A stretch of DNA of 64,000 nucleotides from Chlorella sorokiniana (Eukaryota; Chlorophyta; Trebouxiophyceae; Chlorellales; Chlorellaceae), in the NCBI GenBank assembly GCA_025917655.1, contig CP084611.1, positions 4,216,001 to 4,280,000 of the forward strand. Direction: 5' to 3'. The notes under the pieces were generated by a model. It worked only from the letters and a program-made list of their open reading frames with translations, did no database searches and was not told where the DNA came from. The position numbers were made by a program, and so were the translations under genes. Every line of letters starts with the position of its first letter. Position 1 is the stretch's first letter. Positions 42,901-52,640 of this stretch are shown one piece after another.

Positions 42901-44058
42901 GGTGCTGCACGGCTTTGCGAGCCCCCTGGGGGACGCGCTTCCGTGGTTGCTCACCCTGTTGCCTTCATTGACCCCCAACCCTCCCCACACCTCCACAACC
43001 CACACACAACTCACGCCCCAATCGCAACCCTGCACTTGCACAAACTACCATCCAACAAGCTACGTTTGGTGAAGTTCACAGCCTGCCCCGCATCATGCCC
43101 GCCCCCACACCCGCAGGTGTTCCGTGAGGACGGCCTGCTGTCCTACGACGCCACCACCCAGGTGTATGGCATGGACTGGTTTGAGGGCGCCATCGCCCGC
43201 CCGGCCTCGTGCTGAAGGATGTGGTGCGTGCGGCGCAGCCGCAGCTGGCTGACCAGGTGCGTCGGTGTGTCAGCAGGGGGAGTGTGGGGGTCCTGTGTGG
43301 GTGTGGGGGGTAATGTGCATGTGAGTTGGGTTGAGGTAACTTTGTGTGGTGTGGCGGTACTGAGGTGGGGTGTTGGGCCGGGGCCAGGATGGACGGGGTT
43401 GTGCAATGCATGCCTGATCAAGTGCTCGAGGTGCACTGAGCTGCTGGTCAGGGACCATATGGAAGAGAGCACACCCCACACCAGATTCTTTGACCAAGGA
43501 ATGGGGACTGTTGGCGGCACACTTGCGCCGCCGGGCAATTGCGTTACACCGCTTGTCCTGCCACCCCCGCCGCCCTGCGCCTTGCCGCAGGGCCAGACCT
43601 TCACCTGGATCCGCAACCTGTTCAGCGAGGAGCCCAAGATTCTGGGTGCCCAGGCATGCAACGCCAAGACCTCCTGCTCCGCGGAGCCCGCCACCATCTG
43701 CCCCTTTGTCACGTGAGCGAGCGGCGCTGGCGAGACGCGCTTCTGCAATCTCGCGGCGGTAGCGCCTGGTTGCGTGGGCTGCAGCGGGAGCGGCCTTGTT
43801 GGGTGGGCACCTGGCGCGGCTTCACCCCCCCCGCCTTTCCCTCCTCCCTTGCAGCCTGTGCGAGGCGGGCCAGGCCCCCGCCATCCTGGAGAGCGACGCC
43901 AACGGCGCCTGCACCTACACGCAGTGCGGCCAGCCCTCGGCCCTGGGCTCGGGCGCCGCCCCGCGCCGGCGCCCAACGCCGCCGCCATGGCCGCCCCCGC
44001 CATCGTGCTCACCCTCCTCATTGTGGCCTTTGTGGAGGTCCTCATGCACTTCTGCTGA
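39975..44058 (+). CDS. Secreted, membrane-tethered solute-binding-protein-like protein
   Basis: Start MRAVAAIALICAFQALSA is a clear signal peptide (ATG at 39975, context CACCATG). Exons then read LYERPINADCIQLGSGTDVV, VTSARGFTVTYYPTYK, NNTIAGEVYVLFQCGAD, LPEGTKFFLVPLTSLSAPET, DRVHDVSPYVTSSCGQALLA, NATLLEDTIGSSIDGMAV, LNRAEWVKFVGLFFNREREA (about 41695), RPVVAWAQHFEFPGLGESYQ, ADVVIDETYAFDPTSYTPD, and a Cys-rich tail with ACNAKTSCSAEPATICPF. The EWVKFVGLFFN...IKAEYEA segment recalls the helix of bacterial iron-siderophore/B12 periplasmic binding proteins. It ends AAPAIVLTLLIVAFVEVLMH, a hydrophobic tail suiting a membrane or GPI anchor. Capture of a scarce nutrient at the cell surface is plausible but inferred. 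One-base deficits occur near 43203 and 43959. Confidence 0.7.
40601..40620. repeat. (CA)n microsatellite at an intron 3' end
   Basis: A CA repeat runs directly into the CAG acceptor before exon VVNNTIAGEVY, replacing the usual pyrimidine tract. Confidence 0.85.
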
Positions 44059-44728
44059 GCCCCCGCCCCGCGCTGGTTCACGCCGACAGTGGCCATGCCT
44101 GCGAACCCTCCCCAGCCGTGCTTTCGGTGGCCCTGGCCGCCCCCGCCCCCCCGCCAGCAATGCTCGCCAGCTCCAGGCCTGCCGGCTGCACCTCTGGTTG
44201 TGACCCTGAAATCCGAACTGCACCTCCCTTCCCCCGTTGCGTCTCATGCCGCTCTCACCCCTGCCTCTCCCCTCCTGCTGCATCCACCTCTGCTACGTAT
44301 GTTCTCCATGCCAGACCTTGATACTACTTTGCCCGTGCACTTCCTCCTGTCACAGGGCCACAAGGTCCTGACGTGCTCCGACCTCGACTCTGTTGTCGTC
44401 GACGCGAGCGCCTTGCATCGCACTGCCCGACTTCTGGCCGTCGCTGCTGCTGTGCACGATGCAAGGCCATCAGCATGGAGCTCAGCAGCGCTGCCAAGGG
44501 TGAGCAGTGTGGGAATGAAAGTTGTGTGAGGCAACAAGATGCCGTGGTGCAGGCAGGGCCCATGAACAGGGCACACAGGGGAGAGCAAGGATCAAATGGG
44601 GGTGCAGGTACGATGGAGCTGGCAGGGGGAGGGGGCGATGCGACGGATGCAGCAGTAAGCTGGCCAGCCCCAGCTGGGGCACCGCTGTTGTTGTGCAGGT
44701 TGCGCCAGCCGCGCCGCGGCACCCTGCC
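44059..44728. other. Convergent intergenic region
   Basis: Holds the 3' untranslated regions of the solute-binding-like and Mrs2-like genes. No further gene or repeat is recognised. Confidence 0.45.
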
Positions 44729-47700
44729 CTAGAAGTAGTGTGCCTGCTGGAATGCGTCGTCCTCGGCCAGGTGGTCTTCGATGCGCACCATCTCTAAGAG
44801 GGGGAGGGGGGCACAGCCTCAAAGCACAGCTCATGCGCTCTGCGTACGTGCATACACATCCCTGCGCGCCACAACCGCATCCCCAAGCCCAGCCACCAAG
44901 ATCCGCCACCCCTCCACCCAGCTCCCGGCCGAACATCCAACCCACAAACCCACCCGACAGCTCCAGCAGGCCCTCCTTGTTGGTGTCGAACACGCGGAAG
45001 AGCAGGTCCACCTCGTCCTTGGACATGGGCCGCCCCCGCACCGCCTGCTGCACGATGGCGCCAAACTCGCGGCGCGACACGGGCTGCCCGCTGGACGCGC
45101 GCGCCTTCACCCCGCTCACAATGTCGTCCAGGTCGTCCAGGTGGAAGATGAGCAGGTCCCTGGGAAGAAAGCGGGGGGAAGGGGGGCAGCGTCACAGTGC
45201 AGCAGAACATGTCATGATACAGGAGGCAAGCACGCAATGCTGTGGGCGAGGGGGAGGCAAACGCCGACTGTGGGCGCTACCTCTCCCGTGCCGAGCAGCA
45301 GCGCGCCCCCATCCCCCTTGGTCGCCCACCTGAGCGAGCGCATGTCGCGCAGGCGCGCGCGGTACCGCCGCTTGGGCCCCACTTTGTAATAGGTCCACAT
45401 GGCGCCGCTGGCCAGTATGCCCAGCACCAGCGAGCCCTGGCCCCAGATCAGAGGGGTGTGTGGGTGGGGGATGAGGGAGGCGTGAAGGGCAGGCAGGCGC
45501 TCAGCGCAGCAGCAGCTTGGGAGCAGCAGCTCTGGAAGGAACCAGCACTGCGCAGCACGCCCTTTGCCAAGCTGTACTTCCAGCTGTGCCCTGCATTGCC
45601 CCTCGCCCTCTCTTACCCGCCCCCAAACATACGCCACGCACACAAACGGCTGCTGCGCTTCTGGCGTTGCCTGCGTGGGTGCGCCCGCCCAAAGACACCG
45701 CACCCCACCTCCTCAACCTTACAACCTCCCTCCCCCTCACCCAGTCACTTCACCACCCCCACCTCCCAAGCCGCCACCCACCTGCACCAGCGGCCAGAAG
45801 ACGCCCGTCACCTCCTCCAGCCCCGAGCTCACGTTCATGCCCAGGTAGGCGGCGGGGATGGTGGCGGTGACGCACCCCAACGACATGATGCTGCAAAGGG
45901 ACCGCTCAGACAGCACGTCGATCAAGGCTAATGGGCATCCAGCCTGCTGCCTGCGTCCTCCCGCCGTCCCGAACACCAACTGCTGTCTCCCCCACAGCAC
46001 CCGCCTGATGAGCAGGTTGATGCGCAGCACCCGGTTGCGCTGGTGGTCCAGCTGCATGTGCCACACCGTGCGCGTCTGCTCCATGCTCTCCAGCACCTCC
46101 TTCAGGGAGCCCTGCGGGGACGGAAAGGGGGGGGGGGGGCGGCGGCGATGGGTGGTGGGCAAATGCGCCCCAGCGGTTGGCTTGGGCATGGCAGCTGCTG
46201 CACCCGCATGATGCAGCCGCATGCGACGGGTACAGAGCAGCTGGCACAAAAGATGCAGCGGGAGTGCAGCGCGTCCCCGTATCCAGGCAGCCGTGCTTGG
46301 ATGAGCTGCTGATCAGAAGAGCAGGCCGGCGGGCTGGGGGCGCGGCGCTCACGTGAGTGCCCTGCAGCTTGAACTCGTAGCTCTCCAGGATGGCGGAGCC
46401 CATGCGCATCTCCGGCGTGCGCCCCCGCTGGTGGCCAGCTCCGGCGGCAGCCGCGCTCGCCAGAGCGCGCTGCGGCGGCGGCGGCCGCCGTGCGCACGCG
46501 ACGCTCCGACAGGCACAGCTTCCGCACCTCGGCGTCGTCGTTCACGGTTTCACTGATAGTGTCAAGCACCTCCTGCACATCGTTCTGGATCTCCGTCAGC
46601 TTCCTGGGGAGGGGGAGGAGGGGGGTGAGTGGTCAAGATTGTGCACGAAGGTGGAAATAGTGGACTCCTTAAGCAGGCGGCGCAGCCATGCACCAAAGGA
46701 TGCATGCCAATGCATGCTGGCCCGCTCAGGCTTTGCGGCAGCATTCAGCGACTGCACGGCTCCGTGCCGCCCGGCGGGTGCCCCCGCCGCGCACCTCTGT
46801 ATGGGTATGAGGCGCTGCAGCTCTCCAGCCGAGGAGTGGAACGAGTGGTTGATGTCCTGTAGCACCGTCTCAGCCACGATGGCCAGCCGCTTGCTCTTGT
46901 TGGCGTACGCGCGCGCCGTCTCTGCGCGCACACGATGGGGGTGAAGAAGGGGGCAGCATGGTACGGGAGCTGGCAGCAGGGCGCACGCAATGAGACGCAA
47001 GGGGGTGGCCACCCCGCACACTGCCGCGTGCCACCTGGCAGCGGCAGCGCAGCGGCCCCAGCCCGCACCCGACAGCAGCGCCTCCAGCACTTTGAGCTCA
47101 AAGGGCAGCGGCGAGGCCTGGCCGATGGCGGCCTTCACGCTCTGGGCGATGCGGATGGTGTCAGACAGGCGCCTGCGCGCGCGATGGGAAGAAACGAGGG
47201 GCATGCGTCGAGGCGCCGCCTCAGGCGGTGGCAGTCCAGTGCAGCGGGAATCACACCGGCTCCTCTGCATTATGAACATGCACGGCCCCCTGCCTGCAAC
47301 CAGCCCTAGCCCCCTGAGCCCTTCAAACGTGCCCGAGCCCCACTACCCACCCCCTACTCATGCGGGGTGGGGGCAGGAGGGGAGGGGGCGGAGGGGCCGG
47401 CGCCCTCCCACCCACCTGCAAGGGAAGAGCACCGCCTTGTCGGCATACACCGCCGCCTTGCACACGTCAGTGCGGAACAGGATGGCGCCTGACCGTGCCG
47501 CCAGCATAGCACGCTGGCCCTGGCCCACGTCAGAAGCAAACAGGTACACATCTCGCGGGTGCTGCGGGGGGGGGGGGAGGGGCGAACGCGATGGCAGCGG
47601 CAGTGGGTGCGCACACGCGAGGGGGTCAGGCAGCCGTCCTTCCCCCTAACAGCCGACGAGCCCACGCCGCCGCCGGCATGGTGTGCCTGCGCCAGCCATG

Positions 47701-48251
47701 AGCACCCCGTGCAGCACGGCGCGGCGTGCGCAGCGTGCACAGCGTGCGCACCAAGCCCAGCACATCAGGCGTCTTCCACGTCTCCAGCACAGCGCCGTCC
47801 GGGGTGAACTCCAGCACTTCCCAGAAGTGGCGGCTGCCGCGCCCATCGGCAGGCAGGATCACCGCCGCCTCCTCGTGCAGCTTGTCCACCACGCCAAGGG
47901 CAGCTGCTGCAGGAACCCCGCAGCGAAAGCTGCGCAGGCTGATCAGCTGCTGCGCCGCGCTGATTCTGGGCGGAGAACCGTGACTGCATGCTCTAAAGCC
48001 CACGGTGGTCAGCGTTGGAGCATGAGTGATGTTCCCGCTGAAGCGCCGCAGGCTGAGCAAGGTGCTTGCTGGCGCAGCAGGGGGCAGGGCGGGTGCGCTG
48101 CCGCTGCCGCTGCCGCCGGTTGCGCCCAGCCGCCGCCCAGGTTCCCATGGGGCGGGGCGGCTGGGGCACCGTATGAAGCGATCCGATCGCGGCATGGGTG
48201 TTGAGTAAGACCTTCCAGGTTCACCAGCAGCCTCGCCAGACTGCGCCGCAT
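44729..48251 (-). CDS. Mrs2/CorA-type magnesium transporter with a C-terminal EF-hand
   Basis: The N-terminal MRRSLARLLVNLEG (48251) looks like an organelle-targeting presequence; a frame slip follows before LLSLRRFSGN. Conserved Mrs2 core: AILFRTDVCKAAVYADKAVL (about 47420-47490), SPLPFELKVLEALLS (about 47070-47120), SKRLAIVAETVLQDINHSFH, RKLTEIQNDVQEVLDTISET, SLKEVLESMEQTRTVWHMQL, VLRINLLIRRVLWGRQQL. The first membrane helix carries the hallmark GMN (IPAAYLGMNVSSGLEEVTG, GMN at 45833-45841); the second is LVLGILASGAMWTYY. Unusually, a cytosol- or matrix-side extension follows: LIFHLDDLDDIVSGVKARAS, REFGAIVQQAVRGRPMSKDE, then an EF-hand loop DTNKEGLLELSE (about 44955-44990 plus the next exon) and MVRIEDHLAEDDAFQQAHYF to the stop. 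Mg2+ uptake into an organelle, gated or tuned by Ca2+, is the inference. Confidence 0.85.
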
Positions 48252-48649
48252 TTGCAGGGCTTTCTGGCGTGACGCCTAGGCCGTTGCTGCATACTTAAGT
48301 GGCATCCTAGTTGCAGAATCAGTGTCGTAACACAATGGGTTCGCGCTGGCGCACCAGCAAGGTCAACTCTGGCGCACTCGCAACAAACCTTGGGAGGCGG
48401 GAGGGGTTTGGCACATCAAGCAGTAATGACAGAATTGTGGTAGAATGATCAACAGCCCCAGCCGACAATGGCAAGAAGCCAGGAGGTGAAGGCGGCGGCA
48501 AGGGCGGCATGCAGTCGCCCTGCGTAGATGGTCTTGCCCAAAGGGGGGACCGTCGTAGATGGTCGATGCAAAGAATACACTTCAATTGGTGATGGCAGGA
48601 TAATCAGTTCGGCAAAAGGGTAGGTATTTGTAGGCAGGGATGGTATGAG
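48252..48649. other. Intergenic between Mrs2-like and CLC genes
   Basis: Both genes point left, so this holds the Mrs2-like promoter and the CLC 3' untranslated region. GC is lower than in the coding sequence. Nothing else is recognised. Confidence 0.45.
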
Positions 48650-50605
48650 TCAGCCTTGTGTTGCCTTTGCAGCTTCTGCCGCCGCGGCAGCCGCCGCCTT
48701 CTTTGCCTTGCGGCGCGCCACGGCGGCCAGCAGGCTCTGCGGCAGGCCCACCCCCATGCAGAGCAGGTGGGCGGTGAAGGCGGTGGCGGCGATGGGTATC
48801 AGGCCCTGGGGCCCCACCAGCAGCAGGGAGTTGGCCAGCAGGGCGAGCATGGCGGGGCGGGGATGAGGGAGGCGCCCAGCGCGATGGAGGAGCAGGAGAG
48901 CGCGACGACGGGGTTGATGCCCGTCTCGTTCACGATCACCGCCCCCAGCAGCGTGGACATGGAGAGCATGGGCAGGAAGAGGCCGCCCGAGAAGCCGCAC
49001 TCGCCGGCCAGGTGGTAGGCCAAGGCCTTGGCAAAGGCGGAGGCGGCCAGCACGCGGGAGCCGATCGCCGCCGGCTGCGCCATCACCGTCGGCAGCTGGC
49101 CCGAGCCGTCGGTCAGCACCAGCGGCATGGCCCAGCCCAGCGCGCCCACGGCCGCGCCGCCCGCCCCGCCAGCACCACGCAGCGCGGCCAGCGGCCGATG
49201 CGGGCGTCCATGGCGGAGCGCAGCGGGCGCAGCGCGGCCTTCAGCACTCCAGCCATCAGCACATAGACCAGGCCGAAGGCGGCGCCCCCACCCCGATAAC
49301 GAAGGCCTGCACCAGGAAGAGCGAGTCGTAGCCGACGCCGGAGGCGGCAGACACAACCTGCACCACGGGGAGTAGTAGGGGTCCCTGCGGCAGGCAGGGG
49401 ACGACCGGGGGACGTTTGGAGTGTGCGCGCATGCCTAGGGACGGGGTGGAGTGTGTGTGTGGAGGAGAGGGGGGCCACCGGGGGGGGGCGAGGTGCCGAG
49501 CATCACTGCAGCAGCACATCAATCGGCACTAGGCCATGGCACTCATGTCTGCCCCTGCTGCTGCTGCTGCTGCTCCACCGCCGCGGCACGCACCCCGCGA
49601 TGCCAAAGTAGACCGCAAAGGAGGCAGTGGCTCCAAAGGCCAGCAGCAGCATCACGTGCATGTAGGGCAGGGCGAGCGTCTCCAGGGGCCGCCCCAGCTC
49701 CAGCACCAGCAGGATGGCGACGAGGGGGGAGGGCATGAGGGCGGCAAAGACGGAGCACATGGCGGACAGCACGTACACGCGCCGCCGCTGCTCCGCCTGC
49801 AGCCGGAAGGCGCGCAGGCGGGAGGCCAGCAGCTGGCCCGCGGCCGCCGACACGGCGCCCAGGCCGGCCTCCGGGCCCATGGGCACGCCGCCCAGCAGGC
49901 CCAGCAGGGTCACCGCCCCCGCCTTGAGCCCCACGGGCACGTCGCTGTGCATCGTCCGCAGCTCCTCGATGAAGGTGGGGGCGCGCTCGAGGCGCAGCGC
50001 GGCGCGCGCCAGGCCCACCGCCACGCCCGCGCCGCCGCACAGGCCCACCCACCAAGGGCTGCCCGCCCCAAACTGGAGGGTGGCGGGGTCGGAGGGGTAC
50101 CCCTGGCCGGCGCCGGCGCGGATCCACGCGTCAGTCGTCTCGGAGATCGCCTTGAGATAGGCGTAGCCCAGCGCGCCCATGGCCCCCCGCCCAGCAGCGC
50201 CAGCAGCAGGGCGTCCTGCCAGAAGGGGAAGGGCGGGCGCAGCGGCGCGAAGGGGGGTCGAAGGGCGCGGGGTCGCCAGCAGGGTCGTCCGCCGTGCAGC
50301 TGCTGAGCGCCGCCGCCTCCCCCGCCTCGCTCAGCTCCTTCTCCTGCGTGCAGCCGGGAGGGCCAGGTGCGGGGCAGGCAACAGTGGTGGGCGGGGTGGA
50401 AGAGGACGCACGCGTGCGAGCGGCCGATATAAGCCCAGGCGCCGCAGGCTCTGCAGTGCAGAGTCCACACCCCAACCTTGACGGTCTCCTGCTCAGCTGG
50501 GCCAACATGTTCATCCTCCAATGTAGGAGCCGCGCTGGCCTGCTGCTCCACATCGCTGCCACAGAACTGTGACAGGTCGGGAGCGGCGGCAGGCGGCGCC
50601 GCCAT
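48650..50605 (-). CDS. CLC-type chloride channel or anion/proton antiporter
   Basis: Integral membrane anion transporter. It starts MAAPPAAAPDLSQFCGSD at 50605 with an acidic, hydrophilic N-terminus. Membrane segments include WQDALLLALLGGGPWARWA, MGALGYAYLKAISE, PWWVGLCGGAGVAVGLARAA, VGLKAGAVTLLGLLGGVPMG running into GPEAGLGAV (the CLC GxEGP-type helix F region, here GPEAG), SPLVAILLVLELGRP, HVMLLLAFGATASFAVYFGI, AFGLVYVLMAGVLKA, and helix N motif LAGECGFSGGLFLPMLSMST (GxFxP core). The C-terminus, LLLVGPQGLIPIAATAF... and KAKKAAAAAAAEAAKATQG, carries no CBS domains, so the protein is shorter than typical plant CLCs. GPEAG in place of GREGP may affect proton coupling or selectivity. Several frame slips occur at C/G runs near 48855, 49155 and 49285. 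Confidence 0.8.
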
Positions 50606-50978
50606 GGGAGGGCCGAGATCCAGATGCTGGCCACGCGACCGTGTTCAATTGCAACCTTGAGCACAAACACAGCGCAGGAATGGCATGGGTCAAGGGCCAA
50701 CCGGATGGTTTGAATGTGAAAGTTTTGAGAGCAGGGTTGCGGCAGCTGCAGGCTATCGCGATTTGGTCACAATTGAACGCTTGCACCATCAACACAGAAG
50801 AAACGAGAGGATCGCCAGTTTGCACAACAGGCTGTACAAAAGGACTCCCCGTACCACTGCAAGTGCGTTGTTCATCTCTCTAACGGCCCCCGACACCGTC
50901 TTTGCTTCAAGGTTATTCTCTTCTTAGGCCTGCATTTCCAGTTTTATCGTTCGCACGTCTGGCTTGAAGCTCGCCGTC
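50606..50978. promoter_or_regulatory. Divergent region between CLC and tetraspan genes
   Basis: About 370 bp separates two start codons on opposite strands. Base composition is more mixed than in the flanking coding DNA. No motif is identified. Confidence 0.35.
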
Positions 50979-52302
50979 ATGAACTTCAGCAAAACCGGCC
51001 TCCTCGTGGGCTTCTTTTCCTTCACGGAGGCAAGCAACAAAGTTTGGGGTCCGAGATACTGTGAAACACAGGGTTCCAGTCCGCGGACTTAGTTGCAGGC
51101 CGCCCGCGTCCCGATAGGCCGGCTGTTGTTTCGCTGACACGAGCTGCAGGCTGCCCGCGCCCTGCCGGTGATCAAAGCCTCAGGCGGCCACCTGCCACAA
51201 CCCGCCCGTTGCAGATATGCCTTGCTGTCACCTTCGTAGTCATTGTGGCTCAGGAGCTGTGGCCAGGTGCGGACCGCAATTGCCAAGGTGTCGGGCTGTG
51301 GGCCGGGCATAGCCTGGCAAAGTTGGAGTGGGCTGTTGCCGCCACCCCTGATCAGGGGTCCATCAGGCGCTGCCGCTGACGTAGCCCACCTCCTGTCTGT
51401 ATACATGTGGTTCCCTGTGCCGAGCGCAGGCAATGGCTACCTGACGATCTGCAATGAGCTGACCGGCGTGTGCGGCACAGCATACTACGAAGGCGTCTGC
51501 CTCTTGACCACAAGCAGCGTCAATGTCTGCGCTTGTGAGTCGCCGCACTGACTGCCGGTGTGGTGTTGAGGGCCAGGCGGTGCTGGGCGTTGACACAGAA
51601 CGCCTCAACCCAAGCAGTCCAGGCATTTCTTTGCCCAGCTCACCCTTTTCTGTCTGTTGCTCCCTGTGCAGACTCGTATGCCGCCGCCGCCATCGGCATC
51701 ATATTCTCTTTGTTCACCATGTTTGCCGCCTGCATGCCCGCCCTGGCCACCCTGTTGCTGAGCCTGGTCAACAGCATCTGGTACCTGGGATACGCCATCA
51801 CGGTCACCGGTGAGACCTTGCATATGGTCAGCTGAAGAGCAGCGTTTCCTTTTAGCGCCTCTGCACGCCGATACCCTCCTCTCATCCCCCACAACCCTAC
51901 CTCCTGTCTCGCCCCAGTGTACAACGACAAGGTGTCTGACGCTAACGAGGAGGCGTCGGCCGAGACGGACGGCATCATCCCCGTCGGCTTCCGAGGGAAC
52001 TACCGCAACATGGTCATTGCGCTGTGCGTGTTGCCAAGCTGCTGTGCTGCTCCGCACAGCTGTGCAGCCCTTGGTCGTCACCGCCTGGCTGCTGCCCCGG
52101 GGTCTCTGTGCTTGATTCCAATGCGCAATTTCCTCGCCCTTGCAGGGCGTGGACCACATTTGCGCTGTGCGCTGTGTCGGTGCCGCTGGCCCTCAAGGTC
52201 AGGGCCGAGAAGAAGAAGGATGCCAGCTTCAGCAAGGGCAAGGATGTGAACATGGAGATGCCTCAGTATGCGGCCCCGCCGCCCCCTGCTGCGGTTGTGT
52301 AA
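50979..52302 (+). CDS. Four-helix (MARVEL-like) membrane protein
   Basis: Small protein of roughly 200 residues in about five exons. Start MNFSKTGLLVGFFSFTE at 50979. A Cys-rich extracytoplasmic loop follows (NGYLTICNELTGVCGTAYYE, SSVNVCA; about 51432-51536), then hydrophobic segments YAAAAIGIIFSLFTMFAACM and LATLLLSLVNSIWYLGYAIT (about 51672-51812), a hydrophilic loop VYNDKVSDANEEASAETDG, and a last helix TTFALCAVSVPLALKV before a basic, Pro-rich tail ending AAPPPPAAVV. The four-helix layout with a Cys pair in the first loop resembles MARVEL/tetraspan vesicle proteins, but no diagnostic motif proves it. The first exon may end at a GT after ETQG; that junction is uncertain. Confidence 0.65.
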
Positions 52303-52460
52303 GCTGTCATGGGCCCGCTTTGCCAGCAGTGACACTTGTCAGCAGACCTCCATCTGCGCCCCTCAAACCCCTCGAACCCAAGCCTCTTCTTTGCCTTGAA
52401 CTTGCTGTGTCTTGTTATTGTGTGTCGGTCACGCTATCGCCCAGGACTGTCGTTGCTTTG

Positions 52461-52465
52461 TGTAA
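52461..52465 (+). terminator. Candidate TGTAA polyadenylation signal of the tetraspan gene
   Basis: TGTAA about 160 bases after the stop at 52302. Confidence 0.4.
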
Positions 52466-52581
52466 GCATGAGCATTGTCAGGTTCAACTCAGAGTGCAGG
52501 CAGGCGCGCCAAGCTGGCCCAGCCACTCGTCCTCATGCTGCAACGCATCAGTTCCTACGAGTGGAAACTTATAAAACCTAG

Positions 52582-52586
52582 TTACA
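52582..52586 (-). terminator. Candidate TGTAA polyadenylation signal of the methyltransferase gene
   Basis: TGTAA on the minus strand about 55 bases after the stop at 52641. Confidence 0.45.
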
Positions 52587-52640
52587 GCAGTGAATGAAGT
52601 ATGAAGGAGGGCATTAAGCGAGTCAAAAGTCAGGCAGGGT

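Noticed and set aside
50979-51080. A GC-AG intron after exon FFSFTE in the tetraspan gene
   Set aside because: The phase does not match the next exon; a GT donor further on (after ETQG) keeps the frame.
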